From Marthasterias glacialis (Eukaryota > Echinodermata > Asteroidea > Forcipulatida > Asteriidae), in assembly GCA_911728455.2 (NCBI GenBank), contig OU452227.1, positions 13,904,110 to 13,968,109 on the forward strand: a DNA stretch of 64,000 nucleotides, read 5' to 3'. A model generated the notes under the pieces. The model searched no databases and was not told the DNA's origin. It saw nothing but the letters and a program-made list of their open reading frames with translations. A program made the translations under genes and the position numbers. This document shows, piece by piece, positions 12,401 through 27,400 of the stretch (position 1 is the stretch's first letter; the number at the start of each line of letters is the position of its first letter).

Positions 12401-15400
12401 GCTGGCTCAAATCCTGTTCTAGTCAATTTTCTTTGTTCACTCCAAAACATTAATAATGATAATAATAATAATAAACATGTCTTTGTTCGGAATGATCGTA
12501 GTTCATTAGATCATGAAAGTGAACATCATTGCTAGAATGTATATACACATGTACTCGTCCTGAGCCAGTTTTCTACCGTCCTTTTTAAACAAAAAATATA
12601 AAAGAAATTCTAAATTCGTATGAAAGCTAGCCCCCTAGAAGCCAGGGTCTCATTTCATGGTTCTGCTCACCACATAATTCTTGCTAATGGCAATAAAGAG
12701 TAATTCTTAAAACTTGGAAGATTGGAGCAATTAATTTTTTCTCCTACAGGGTCATAGCTGGATCCATATCCCAAGTGATCAGCCATTTCAGTCCATCTCC
12801 GTTGGAGGGAACTATCGCGTCTGGGCCATCGCTAAGGATGGATCGGCTTTCTTCCGCAATGGAATCCATGCCCAGAATCCCACAGGTTAGTACATTCCTA
12901 CAATTCTGCTCGATTCATAGTTATTGAGTTTAGCTGGAAGTGATTGATGGTTTTAATCTTACAAATGGAAATAAGAGGATGCTGAGAACATCAGCATCTG
13001 TGCAAGTCCTTGTGAGGAAATTTGTGCGTGTAGCCATTTTGGCTGTTTAGCGAATCGCAGCTGTCCCCTCGGTTGATCTGGTACAGTTTGCCATATGCCT
13101 ATGTCACATGGTATTGTTATTTTTTATCCATTGTGAACATAGAGGGCGTACTGAGCAGACACGGCTGAAGATCAAGTACATTGGTTGTATTTTTATGTAT
13201 TTAATCTAAAGTTAACTCAATAAACCCTTAGCAGATACACATAACCAAATGCAAAAATTTTGGAGATGTTAAAGTTAAATCATGTATGCTAAGCTTGTGA
13301 CAATGCCAAAGTTTTTCATCCCGATACTAGAAAAATATCACAATATCTGAAAATATCGTCCTTCGGCACAAACTGACGCTAGGTGACAAATGTGCACATA
13401 CTGCAACGCAACTTTGGGCATGACCCCCCCCCCCCCCAGCGATCATTTATTGGCTGATGGGGATATCCTAAAGAAAAGCTACAGAATTCTTCTGAATGCT
13501 CTTTATGTAAACATTGGTAAATGAACAGTGATGAATCTTTTGTTTCCTAATCTGCCTTTGTTCTGAGAATTTGTTTTTGTCTTATTCATTTCTATTTCAT
13601 TGTCATTGCTTGTGTAGACCTCTACTAATTTTTTTTTTTTTTTTAAATATGCTCTATGGTGTCACATTTACGTTGTATGTTTTGCGCTTACAATGTTGAC
13701 TAGCATGGGCAAAGCATCTCAAAATGTCCATACATTTATCATGTCCAAGTGGAAGGTGATATTTGGCGTACATAAACCTCTTTGGTCAATACTGACTCAA
13801 CATTTACAGGTGATACTTGGTTCCACATTGCACTACCGGCGATTGCTCCGCTGATACAGATATCATGTGGCGCTACATCCGTCTGGGCTATTGACAGTCA
13901 GAGTAAGTCACTACTATCATTTCTAATCCTATCATGGCTGAAACTGTCACAGTTAGTCCTTATTAAGGGTTTTCACAACATTGGTACGATAGAAAATATA
14001 AATGTTCACAGATCTGCACATAACTTACATTTTGTCTAAAGTCATGGTGGAAAACTTCCCTTGAGACATTTTTACTTGAAATGCTACTGTTTTTGAGGAA
14101 TGAGTTGAACAAGTATTTGTAATCTTGCCAGTCAAAAACCCCAACAGTGAAAAAATATGATGGTTTTGTTCTCACTATTTTCTCCTGACTGAGGACCAAT
14201 TGAGCAAACTTTCACAAGTTTGTTTCATTCATGTATATATGTTGTGTCACATAAGTTGTGAATTCTGGTCCTTGATAATACTACTAATGTTGTCTGTGTG
14301 CTTTAGACAAAATGTTAGAGGTGTAGTAAATCATTGGTTGTGAGAACATACATTAATTCACGTCCTGTAGTTTCAACAAACACACCATACAACCACTATG
14401 TAGAAATTCCATGGAATAATGAAAACAATTTTAGATTGTAGGTTTTCAGGCACGTTTATAAACATACTTCTTTTGATCACTGCAATAGAAATAGGCCTAT
14501 TAAGCAACAGTGATTTTGGACTTTTTCAAATGCCATTTCCTCGACTTTGAGACAGTATTTCTGATCGATATATTTCTGTGGATGATAGGTACTGGAATGA
14601 ACTTTACAATCAGTGGTCTCTCAGTTTGAAAATAATCAATTTTGTTTACGATGATTACAAAATCCTGTACTTCATCTTTAACCCTGCGGGAGCCAGTTTA
14701 CAACTCTCGGGAGATACCTTCATGGCGTTACCGCAAATCACATATCTCATGAAAACCAGTGGGTTGGAAAATTGGAATTGCTTGTCAACAGCGCCCGTAT
14801 AACCTACCCCTTCTTTTTATAATCTATTAAGAAATAGAGTCACTCATTGGATGAACTCCCTGTGGGTTTGTTCTCGATTTCATTCAACCCCTCGGTAGTT
14901 AGAATCAACATAGCGGCTTACCGTAGTCCTATTAAATACATCATCAAGTAATCTGTAGAGCTGCATGAGTCACGAGACTCGGATATGATTTGCATTGAAC
15001 GTGACTTGCTAACAAGCTTCCATGCTTTTAAAGCAGCATGTGGCATTTAGAAGTACGGAAAATAAATCCGGACAGATTTTACGTCAGTTCCCCCCGCCTG
15101 CCACACGCTTATGCGACATGCTTATGCGACATAGATGGATAGATAGATTAAAATTTATATTGTCCCTCACTTGACCAAAAAAGCCGTAGACATAAATTGC
15201 ACTACAAATGATCAGTAATGAAAAGGATATATACTAGTTTTTAAAATTGCAAATACAAAAAATACATGTGCTCTCTGTGGACGTTTTATTTTTTATCGTG
15301 TAGTTACGAAAAAAAGACAATCGTCAAACTGCTCCCATTTCCGTTATAAACTATTTTTAGGGCTGATTTGTTGCTCTGGGGAACTCTTATATTCAACTTT

Positions 15401-18400
15401 GTTTTGAGACACACAATTTGTTCTTTTGAGAAAAAAACAAAGAGATTTTCTAGTTTGTGAAAACCTTGTGAGGATAAGGGTGAAGTCCACACAGAATGTC
15501 TCAAGATTCTGATTCATATGGACATCATTTGTTCTCACTTGCACACTTTGTATTTTGCAGGCATGATATTCAACCTACCTCAATCTGATTTCTGATTTGT
15601 TTCCCCTCAGATACATCAGACAAATTGCTATTAATTAGCCTGAAAAGTCTATACAAGCTTATACCCCATATGGCATTTTATCACACGCGAGTGCATCTGC
15701 TGCACGCCCAAAGTTTTCGCTACTTCCGCTTCCGAGCTGGCATATGTTTGTGTGTAATTTTACCAAAAATCATCATTCATAGGCATTTCGTATGACAGAA
15801 ACTTATAATTCTTAGAAGACCTTGCGTCTTTGAAGATTATATGTAAAAGTCCAAGTATTGAACTTACATAAATCCTCATACAAAAACTAGCTCAATGCAA
15901 TTCCTATGGGCTGCTTGCAATCGGTTGGTGCCAGTTTGAGTGAAGTGGGCGTGGCTTACAGTGGAATTACGTCACACTTACCAACAGGATAACTGAAGTG
16001 AACTTTACAAATACATGTATTTCATTTCACTTTTTCATTATTACATCTCATTTCATTTTTACCCGAACCGCTTCTTGATAGTGTACACATGTAAGTGGTA
16101 ATGTGAATATTTATAACCAACTAGTTGGTTTAGTTTGGCTTGTTAGACTTGAGCGGAGAAAAGTTGGGCTGTGTCTAAATTGGCAGCTGCGGCGGCAGCT
16201 GCTGGTAAGGGTGTTGCTTAGGGCAGCCTAGATGCTTCAACGTATGTTTACAGGGTGAACCAGCCACAGCCTCTAATTGTGAAACAGCTTTATATTGAAC
16301 CTTGCCTTTGTTTTGACCCCATTATCAGTGAATTTGTGGTATCGCGAGAACATCACACCCACCTTCCCTGAGGGAACTCGCTGGATACTAGTCAGTAACA
16401 AGGTCAGGAAAGTCTCTGTCGGACCCGAAGATCAGGTAATCATTTTGGATGCTCTGTTTCACTGTGGGAGGTGGCTTTAGACAACTCTGAGTGACAATGC
16501 TCAATGGAGCTTTGTACAGTTGCATCATTTGTCCAAGGTGCCCGTGGGTTGCCTAAAAATTGTATGGAATGTTGCCTACGTAGTAATTACGCCATATGAA
16601 AGTCACTCAGATTTCTCTATAGCATTGCTATCCATTTAAATATGATGACTTGAATACATTTTAGTCATCAATTAATCAGAATAAATATTTCTGAACACAC
16701 TGGATAAGAATGAGTTCAGTTCTTCTGAAAGCCTATCGTAGAAACTGACTGGTGATAGTACGAATGAAACATGTACAAATAAAGGGCACATGTTCTGTTT
16801 TAAATTATGTATATATATTTAAATATTTCTCTAGCTTCACCAGGCAATGTAGTTATAAGTGGCAACTTTTCATGCAACATTATGCAGCAGTGTGCGATAC
16901 TTAATGCAGTTATTTTCATTTACAAAAGCTCTGTAGGTGCATGTAGAATATACATATGTATTTGTTACAAAATGCATACTAAAGGCAGGATACAGAAATT
17001 AAAGGTTCAAAAACTGCATGTACTGTGCATGTATATTTATATACATGTGCATGTATATTTTGTATGTTTGGGCAGTATTGACAATTGTGGTTGTGGTCTG
17101 GTGCCTGCCTCCCTCGTTACAGAGAAACCCCATTGGAAATCATGTGGAAACACCTGTTGCACACGCACCATACCGTGAATGATAAGCTCGCATGTGTGTG
17201 TAACCGTTGGGTGACTGGAACATCTTAATGCTCCTTCCTGTCAACACTACCTGCCGAGCCAGCCCATTCGGCGCCGACCACACGACTCAACGTTTCCAAA
17301 TTACCAGCTCATCAAAACCCTCTCCCCGCACCGGGCCTGCTGTGTGTCCAACATACCCCCTCGCTCTGTTGGGACTTCCGCCAGAAATGGGAGCTGATTG
17401 GGTTAATTTCCTTGATAACACAACAATCAAATTAATACACTATTGAGATGTTCCTGTGGTTTCCCCCGTGAATTAATAGCCTTGTTTGACAAACTAGAGC
17501 GTGTGCCGTTTCCCCCCCCCCCTTTCTTTTGTCGGGGAGTATCTGAGGCGATTTTTAGAATCCAGTTTAGGGTGTGATTGATGTTGGGGTTAATTATAGG
17601 TTTATTGAATGCAAGCAATGCAGTTTGGCCCGTTCTTAAATCATTCACTATGTGTCGTTTGGAAAGGATGTGCAACATCGGTCACCCACATGATTAGATT
17701 ATTGGTGACTCCGAAATGACCACAGTTTAGGTCATTTTCTGTCCAGATCGTGACGCTGATAACTTTTCAGTGGATCCATTCTGCATCAGAAGAGGGGGAA
17801 AAGTTGCTTGTTGAAAAAAAGAATAAGGCCGGATCTGCATTCGGCGGCTATGGCTACAGCTACGGCTGTTGCTAAGGGTGTTGCTATGGATGTTCTATAC
17901 TTCAACCCTTGATGACCCCAGTGATCCAGCCGTAGCCGTAGCCGCCAATAGACAATTATCATGCCGCCACCATCTTGGTCTTAGTCCTTACAACCACATG
18001 ACAGTAATGAATGCTAATATTCATTGTGCAAAAAGGAACCAGACTATTCCTCCTTCCAGCCTCGGTTTGGTTACATTGATTTGAATGGGACAAAATCAAG
18101 ATGGTCTATTGGGCCACAGCCTAAGGTCATTCCAATCCAGTGTTTTCCAACTTCATGCACCAATTATCTTAAATTCTCAGGAACACATTGATTGGGTTGC
18201 ATAAATATGAGAAAATCCTACCCTTATCAAGAGAGGAAAACAAAAGAAATATGTTGAAATGAAAATATTTTCAAGGTAAAGCTCGGAATGTCCATCAAGA
18301 CCCAGTAAAGTGCAGCAGATGGTTTTGTCTTCTTTTATGTTTTTAGAATGCGCCATTTAACTTGGCGGTATGTCAAAGTGTAGGTTATACTTGTGGATTT

Positions 18401-21400
18401 TACAAAACTAGTCCTAACTTGGGACTAGTCCTAACTTGGGACTAGTCCTAACTTGGGACTAGTCCTAACTTGGGACTAGTCCTAACTTGGGACTAGTCCT
18501 AACTTGGGACTAGTCCTATTAGTTACTTGTCCTAGCTCGAGATAAGACTAGTCCTAGGGCTTTTGTAAAATCCACATCAGGCATGATATTCTTCATACTT
18601 TATTCTGATTTCAAACTTGTTTGCCCCAGAAAGGTAAAAACAAATTGTTCTTAAATAGCCTGAAAAGTCTATAAAAGCCTACACCATGTAGGTCAGCCCT
18701 TGTACTCAATAAAATGTACTACTTTTTTCCCAAGGGCCAAATATTATGCCTTTTAAACTGTGAAGCAGATTCAATCTTTGTAGTGCATTTTAAACATGTA
18801 ATGCCCATGTACTTCTACTTGTACGAACTATACAAACAGATGCAATAAAATACATGAAATATTGACCCCTTGCTTGGCCTCACATGCAACCACTGTCTAC
18901 ACTCGCTTCGCCTAAAATGCTGACTGTAGGGGGCCTACAGTACACACTGTGAATCTGACTTCTACAGTGGCACAACCAAGACTATTGTGGTGATGACTTC
19001 AGATGAATTAGGTCAATAGGTATATTTGTGTGTGTCATTATGACCCCAGCACAGAGAGTATAACCAGCAGGAAGAAGGATGGGGTGGTGTTGGGGGTGGG
19101 GGGGGGCTGCAGACTTTGAAAAATCTTTCTTCTTTACAAATTGTTAGTGTACATGTACACTTATAGTATACAGTGGTGTTACTAGACATTTTCATTTGTG
19201 GGAGGGGGGGGGGTGGGGGGAGGCAAGCAGGGGCAAAGACATATTTTTTATTTATTTATTTTGTTGTTGGGGTAGGTGGGCTATTTAATGTATCAAACCA
19301 TTCATTTGTGCATTTTGTGATCTCATTTGGATGGCAAGAGGAGGGGTGAGGGTTCTTGTGGGGGGGGGGGGGGCGCTCTTGCCTCCTCTGGTTACCCCAC
19401 TGACGGTATTATGTACATGTAATCCAGTTTAAGAGTCTGTGTTAAAACTGGAGAGTTGAAAATTCAATAATGAATTTTGGAGGACTCCCAATTTTGTCCC
19501 AAAATATCCCACTTGATTTTGAGTTTTACGCATCACAATTTCATCTTTCAGTACCATCTTTCAGTACCAGCAGAGTCTTTCATGATTCTCGGGGAGCTAT
19601 TCTTATCTCTAATAAGAATAGACCAATCACTTTCTTGATTCATACGGTGATTCGCATCAAATTAGTGAGAACATAGAACATGCATGTACTGGTAGGATGG
19701 CTTTACGGTAAACAGAAGGTCTTTGGGTTAAGCGCATAATTTACTCTGTGGTGCTTAATGTTACGGATAATTTACCTTGCCATACACTGGCGAATGTGTT
19801 GTATCAGCAAAGGCCTACATGTATGTCATATATATAGGCCTATTATAACATGTCTGTGGATTATAATGACAATGCGGACATACACATGGCATGTTTCATG
19901 TAACCCAATTTGACGTGGCTCCGATGATGCTGGGGGAGGGGGTCTGAAAGTAGCATGTACAGTGTAAAGAAGATTCTTGATGATACAGAACATGGGTCGG
20001 ACTCTTTTCCCTTGATATGACTGTACATTTAAAGTCACTTTTTAGATGACATTGCTCTGATGACTTGATTAAGGCAAAAGATCATTTAATTAGGCACTAA
20101 TTGATTACTCATAAAAACCATCCATGTGGGTCTTTTTATCTGTTTGGTTGACGACAGTGTCAAACATTAACAGTTTTTACATACAATGCCCCCCCAAGTA
20201 TGTTGATGTCTATATAGCACACATGTACATGTATGCACAAATTGTTAATGGCCTCACGTTTCGACCCAAGCATTTTTAGCCTTTGAGAAAGACTTTGCTT
20301 GGGTCAAAACGTGAGGCCGTTAACAATTTGTGCATTTATACAACAGGTCCATTTTTGGTAGGTAAGAAGTTTGCAACAGCTAATGCCCCATTTTTTATTT
20401 ACCTGTATGTTACAGCCCCCCCCCCCCCAAAAAAAAAAAAACCCACCTATGATAGATGATTCAAAGAATGTATTTATTATAGTAATTATTTATATTTTTG
20501 TATCAGATAAATTCACCACTTGATATATTGTAGGCAGTCATAGTTTATCTATCATTCAAAACTATGTGGATAATACTGAATGGCCAGACAGTGAGAGGGT
20601 TGACTATGTACATTTAGATACAATCACATAATATATTGCAGGCTGTCAAAGTGTTCATCTATCATTCAAAACCATGTGGTTGATGTTGAATGGTAGGGCA
20701 GTAGGAGGGTTACTACACGCTGTGCGTGTACGCGTAAAAAGATGAAAATAAACCCTCAAATCTCATGAGAAATGAAAACTCAGTCGGTCTTAATATTCCA
20801 TTATGATTGTTTTAGTTCCTAATCATTTCTTTCCTCCGATAGGTTTGGATAATCGCCGATGAGTCAAACGGCTCGAGGGGTGTAATTTGCCGACGAGAGG
20901 GTATCACGCTTAAAAGACCTACAGGCACATCCTGGGACAAGGGAGCAGGGGTAAGTGCAGGATGTTAGGGTATACACCTCACTGCTGTCACTCGCAACCT
21001 GAAAGTAGTCTGGTCCATGTTTTTGTTTATCCAGGCTGTTATCATTACTGTGAACTCGGTATCTGGGATGGTCATCATGTTTTGCCTCTTGATTTTCATC
21101 CGTACAAATTTCTTGCGAGCAAACTGGGGGCTGGACACAAAAATTGTCGGGTGCCTTTTCTTGTATGTGCAATTATCATTACTGTAAAGTGATTTGTGAC
21201 TGAAATGGCCATCACACTTTGCAGCCGTCATTGTTAGTATCCTGTGTTCACTGCTGATTCTCAGCACATGTGTGTATGAAATTTGTCAGAATTTGGTCAC
21301 ACAAGCCTAAGTGATAAGTGTTATTACCCGGATTTACCCGGAGGAGAATACAATGCCCGTACCCAGCCACAAACAAAGTAATAAAACATGGGGATCATGA

Positions 21401-24400
21401 TGAGGTCATGATGTCAGACGGGGTAAATTTCCTGACCTTTTGGGCAAATCCACGGTGACCCTTTACATTGAACCTGACCACAGGAATTATAAATCTGTGT
21501 TTCAGAACGACTTTCAAGTAATAAACCACAAGGGAAGCTGACTGGGTACAAATAAATCAGTTTTGGGTGAACAAAAAAAAACCATTTACTAGAACGGGAT
21601 TTGAACCTTCGACCTCTGGGTTTACGTGCCAGTGCTCTACCAACTGAGCTATCTAGCCCTATGCTGTCGATGTCTTTGTTTGGGGGGAACCAGTCAGAAA
21701 TCCTACTGCCATATAACCAGGGATCATACATAGGTTTTACGATTACCTGGGAAGCGGTAGTAAGGGGATTATCACACAGGGGATGGGACTTTTTTCTTTT
21801 AAATATAAAATAATAAACCAGAAGGGAAATGGACTGGGCAAGTATAAATTTTGGGAATGTGGTCAGTGTAACGTGAGTGACTGTGAAATTGTCAATGTAG
21901 TCATCATCATAGTCATATGCTCTCAATCTTGTTCACGACGGGGGTCACTCTTGCCTCTGTTTTGGCACTTTGTCACTGTTTAAAGTGATAAAACGGAGAC
22001 CAGCAGTGGAGCTTTTTTGTGTCACGCACAGTGCACTCTAGGGCATTGGCCAACTTTGCCCAATTATCTAAAATAAACAAACCGCCAGATTTAATCACAC
22101 TTGATTCAGTGATGGACCAATCTCGATCTTGTCTCAAAACTGTTGCAGTCCCGCGACGATTGACGGATTTAGGAAAATGATTCTGCTGATGATATCAGGA
22201 AAACAATTCATTACTTGTAAATTATTGGTATCCATGTGGAGACCAGTGACTTGATACAAACATGCAGCTAGATTTAAAGGTACTGACTGTTGTTCTTTCC
22301 TGTTCTTCTCAAGATCTAGGCACATTTCTTCATCTTTTTTTTTTCCCAAGTAGTTTTAGACCTTATTTTGTCAGCATTGACTCTCACCCCTTTAAACAGT
22401 CAAACTTAGGTTAGTAATGCAGGAACATATGCCAGATTGCAAGCCGGAAGCAGTGAGACCCTATCAGCATGCTACCAATGCGTGTGCCTGGACTTCATGA
22501 CTTACCAATAATAATAATAATAATAATAAACAATAATAATTGGCTCTTATATAGCGCAATTCCAAAGTATGATCATTGAGCTTCGAACAATAATTACCCC
22601 TGGTCACTGGGTCAATTATGTCATTCCTTAAACCATCTCAGCTCCCTGGGGAGTATACAGCCTGTGCTGCCAAGTATGTAGCACACTAAGCTGATTCATA
22701 CACAACAACCATCTCTGCCCTCACAGGTACCCATTCACTCCTGGGTGAAGAGAAGCAATTATAGTTAAATGTCTTGGTCAAGGACACAAGTGTCATGACC
22801 GGGATTTGAACCCACACCCTGATGACTTGACCACCAGAACTCGAGTCTGGTGCACTAGAGTGCTCGGCCATGACACGCGATATGTACAGCATGTAGCTCA
22901 ACTTCCAGTCTAACACATTTATTGGATAGTTTGTATTTGACATTTTTTCACCCTTGCAGATGGATATAAAGGACATTGTTGTCCGAGCGTGTTCTCTAAG
23001 GTCAACTGAGGTCATATGCAAGTAAGATCAGAGCTGCTACACTATTGCCTAACTGCACTGTTACATGTACCTAGACCACAGATCACGCCAATCATTATGT
23101 ACAATGGTATGCCGGCACAATAACAGTACACAAGCTGTGTTCGTAAACAGGTTCTGTTTGTAGTGTTTGCTGAGGTAACAAAACAAAAAGGGAATGTGTG
23201 TAACACTGGTGATTGACATCCTTCTGCAGTAGTTGCTTGTGCATTCAAAATGTATTCAAAAGACCCTGCTAGGGTTGAAACATGATGCAATTAAAAATTT
23301 GTATACAAGGGAATACAGTATGGAGACTTTTTGGGACACTAGGTGGCAGCAAACTTACCGGGTAACAAAACAAAAAGGGAATGTGTAACACTGGTGATCG
23401 ACATCCTTCTGCAGTAGTTGCTTGTGCATTCAAAATGTATTCAAAAGACCCTGCTAGGGTTGAAACATGAAGCCATTAAAAACTTGTATACAAGGGAATA
23501 CAGTATGGAGACTTTTTTGGACACTAGGTGGCAGCAAACTTACCGGGTAAATACATTGTTCTCGGTAGTGTGCACACACTGCTAACATGGCTAGACATGG
23601 TATTCTTGAAATAAGAAGAAAAAAAACTTATTTCAAGAAAAAGAAATCTTGTGTCTCTCCCGAGAAAAATTGTTCTGTTAAGATTTTTGAGAGAGACACA
23701 AGAAGAGTTTTCTTGAACTAAGATTTGTTCTTATTTCAAGAGCGAGTACCATTGTTTAGCAGTGGATGCTCATGACAACTTAAACAATGACAATTTACCC
23801 GAAAAGTCTGCTGCCATCTATTGTTCAAATTCTCTCATTGATTTGAATTGCACTTCTTTAAGAATACCCTTTGTACAAAGAGCTATATTTTCAATCAAAA
23901 AAAGAAAAGAAAAAAGAAAAAAGCTTTTCTTTCCCCTCGCTATTCCTAGCCTGACTTACAAGTATATTTGATTCCATGTGAAGATAAAATTCTGATTTTT
24001 TTTTAAATCAAATTATCTGAATAGATTTACGCTTTTATTTTGTGTAAAAAGCACTGTTTTCACCAGTCAACATTTGTAATCATAAATGTGTGAACTAGAA
24101 TTTAAAGCAAGAAGCGGGAAATATGTAGAGTTATATAATGATATTAGAGGGAGCACTCACTACGTCACGCACGGAATTACGCTATTAATCCAGCTGGGGG
24201 CGAAAATCCCTACGAGTCAATTGCAACACTTGGAAAATGTTTGCCGTGTAAACTGAATAGTGATCAGTGGAAATACTGTAATATGATTGGTCAGTACCAT
24301 TTTCTCAATGGGCAAAGATGCTTCTTGTCGGGCCATGTCGCATGGTTTTGTTCACCCTCTAGTTTTTATATATAACTCTTTGGGGAGATACCAGTGTTTG

Positions 24401-27400
24401 ACATTCCTTTTAGGTTTCCTGTGAACTAAGCTACTTACTCATCATGGTGACCATGGCCCAATTTCATAAAGCCAGTAAGCAGAGGTTTTCTGCTTATGGA
24501 GCGGCCATTAGCAGAATTTCTATTTCATAAACACTGCTAACCGTAAGCAAAGCAAAAGGCACCCGCTAGCTTGCCGGTGGTTCTTGTAAGCAGATGAGTG
24601 TCGTAACAATGCAAATCCTTTGTTGATGCGCACACACACTGTCAACATTTCTGGATTGCTTATGAAAACCTCTTTTACAGTCTGACGCCGCATGTTTTTC
24701 TGCTATAGTCTGATAGTACACGTAAGCACAAAAATTGCTGAGCGGTATACAGCTTTATGAAATTATGCCCTGTTTCTGAATTAACAAGGTTGAAGATGTG
24801 TCTTCATTTGCAGAAAGGGTACATTGTATATATCAAGGGTGCACCCTGCAGTCAGCTCAGCACATTCGCTTCAAACTAACATGACTAAAGGCAAATAATA
24901 TACACTTTACTTCACCAATAACAACACTTTATCATCCACTAGAGTGAATCTGTTAACACTATTTCTAGACAGGAAGGTTAGTAAGTGGTTTGGATGTGGT
25001 CAAGGTGATGATACCAGTGTTATGTATAATCACACAAAGTGATTTAGATCTGCGACTTTAACTTAATAAACATGGTCGTTGGGCATGTGTTTTTCTTTTC
25101 TTCTAACCAACGTCATGAAATCGGGCCCAGTTTGATTTTGAAGGGTTGGGTTTGTTGGGGTTAAACTATTCACAGAACTTTCTCAACTACCAGGGCCCAG
25201 TCTCTTAGTCTTAGAGCTGCTTAAAAAGTAGCTCAGCACAGCAAAATTATGCTTACCAGAATAAGGTTACCAGCCAAAATACTATGTCACATGTACAATA
25301 AGTGACTGGTATCTTGCTTATTTTTGCTGAGCAGAAAATATTTAGCGCAATTTTCTGCTCAAGCAGCTTTATGAAATGAGGCCCTGGAGGGTTTACAATT
25401 CTCAGCAGTTGATCAGACTGAGCTATACACAGGTGTGAAGAGAAGCAATATATGGTTTTACATGTGTCTTGTTCGAGGACACTTGCTTTGTGACTGGGCT
25501 CAGAATCAGTCCCGCATTCTTATGACTCAGACTTTAGAACTTCAGACTGACAGGCTAGACCACCTGCCCAAGTCATGTGCTGCTGAGAGCAGCCTCGATT
25601 TCACAAAACTTTATGCAGCTGCACTTGTGCACTTGTGCAACATTTATTGTTTAAGATATGCACCAATCAAACAATAAATGTTGCGCAAGTGGAACTACGC
25701 AGTTGGTGAAGCTTCTTGAAATCTAATCTTGTTGAGCTACAAGAAGACAAACTAATAAACAAATTAACAAATTAATACTAATCAAAAATGAGCAGGATAC
25801 CATTCACAAATGGTAAATGTGACATGTTATTTTGGCTGATAACCTAACTCTGGTAGGCAAAATTGTTTTTTGCTTAGCTACGTTTTGTGCTTAAGCAGCT
25901 CTATGAAATTGAGCCCTGTGGCTTGATTTCACATAGAACAAAGATTGATCTTAAGTGCAGATCATAAAAATTAACATCTATTATAATTGTCGCGGTACCC
26001 GCTGCTAATAGGATTCAAACTGCCTCTAGCTACCGGGCAATCTCGGTAGTCCAGTTGGAAAGACATCTGCTCTAGAATGGCGGGGGTCGTGGGTTTGAAT
26101 CCCATCCGAGGAATATGCCTGTGGATTTTTTTCACAGAACTCGGGAAAGTACCGAGTATATAGTGTTTAACACACATCGGTGTATGGGCACAAAACACAA
26201 ATAACAATCTTAGTTGCTAAGCAAAATGTGATGTCACAATACAAATCACTATGGTGATACTGACAACTCATATTAAGATGAATCTTAGTGCTTTGTGAAA
26301 TCCAGCCCAGCAACTAAGAAATGCTGACTGCTATTATTTATATTTTTAGAACCACACATTCTATTTTTTAAGAAATTGGGGGAAATAAAACAAACAAACA
26401 AATGGTTGTGATCGCAACAGTAAATTATAAAAAAACATTTCTGGGTGGTTCCCTTAACAAATTAGCACATGGATGTGGTGCTTCCTTCACCAAACATAAA
26501 CCCTCCAAAGTATTGAGGTTTGAATGGGGCAGACAACCAGACGATTTATGATATGGTGGACACAGTGTAGGAAACACTGTGCCATAAAAACAGTGATGAA
26601 TTTGTTTTTTGAAGGCCTCGTTTTCGAGTCAATAACCTGATGAACTGCGTTGTTAAATCAATTTATTGATTGAATGAGCTGATTTATACGATGTATGTCA
26701 TGCATGTGTGAAGTCCAGTGTGTGCATAGATCATTTTGTGCAATTTTCATAAATCTTGTTAAAAAAAAGAAGAAAAAAATGCACTACATAAGCTATGCAG
26801 CATCAGCTATCCAGACAAGAACAACATTTTTATTTGTCCTTTTTGGTTGTTCCATCCGGCTTATTTTCTTTCACAGGCTTTCTTCTATTGTAATGTGATG
26901 TGCTTAGTAATATGTTTTCAGTCAGTGTAAACTTCGATGGGAGACTTTTGAGACGTTAGCAGTCGCCCCAGTAAGCAGTCCTTGTCTGTTATGAGAACAA
27001 CAGAAAAGGACCGCTTACTGGGGCGCCCGCTAACGTCTCAAAAATCTCCCATTGACTAACTTTGTGTTCAATGTTGTCACAGTGTAACTGTGGCATAGCC
27101 AGGTTTTGTTCACGGGGTGCATAGTTTTTTTTAGTGGGGAGTGTTGGTACGGAGTTGTGGTTTCATTTGTACTAGTTCACACCAGAACTACACATCTGTA
27201 AACTACATTACGAGTTGATGATAAAACTACGCCAAGTCAGGAATATGCAAGTGTGTATTGCATATTTATTCATTCTGACCCTGAATATAGTTGACTTGAA
27301 GTCAGAATGGTGCTACTATACAGTTTTAATATTTATTCTGAGACCACAGAAATACACAACCATTAACTTAATGTACACGTAGTAGTTGATTCAAATAGCT

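Larger units (their letters stand above)
12886..16328. other. TECPR1 introns 13-14, mostly unassigned
   Basis: 12886-13809 holds a C run (about 13426) and a T run (about 13628), no repeat family recognised. 13903-15559 shows nothing I can name. 15560-15985 is a compound repeat. Confidence 0.5.
16436..20842. other. TECPR1 intron 15
   Basis: A 4.4-kb intron. Contains repeats at 17820-18115, 18393-18690, 20234-20334 and 20511-20712, and G-rich stretches at 19084-19110 and 19200-19220. The rest, including an open frame at 16807-17178, matches nothing I recognise. Confidence 0.55.

Noticed and set aside
16807-17178. 123-codon open frame in TECPR1 intron 15
   Set aside because: Low-complexity and TA/CATGTA-rich start, no recognisable domain, no splice context.
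18408-18518. CRISPR-like array
   Set aside because: 17-bp units with no spacers, inside a TIR element in an animal intron: a minisatellite.
20864-21267. Overlapping - strand open frames of about 100 codons
   Set aside because: Antisense to TECPR1 exon 16 and its donor; no domain seen.
21414-21926. 170-codon open frame on the - strand
   Set aside because: Lies across a family 3 SINE; the frame is repeat-derived.
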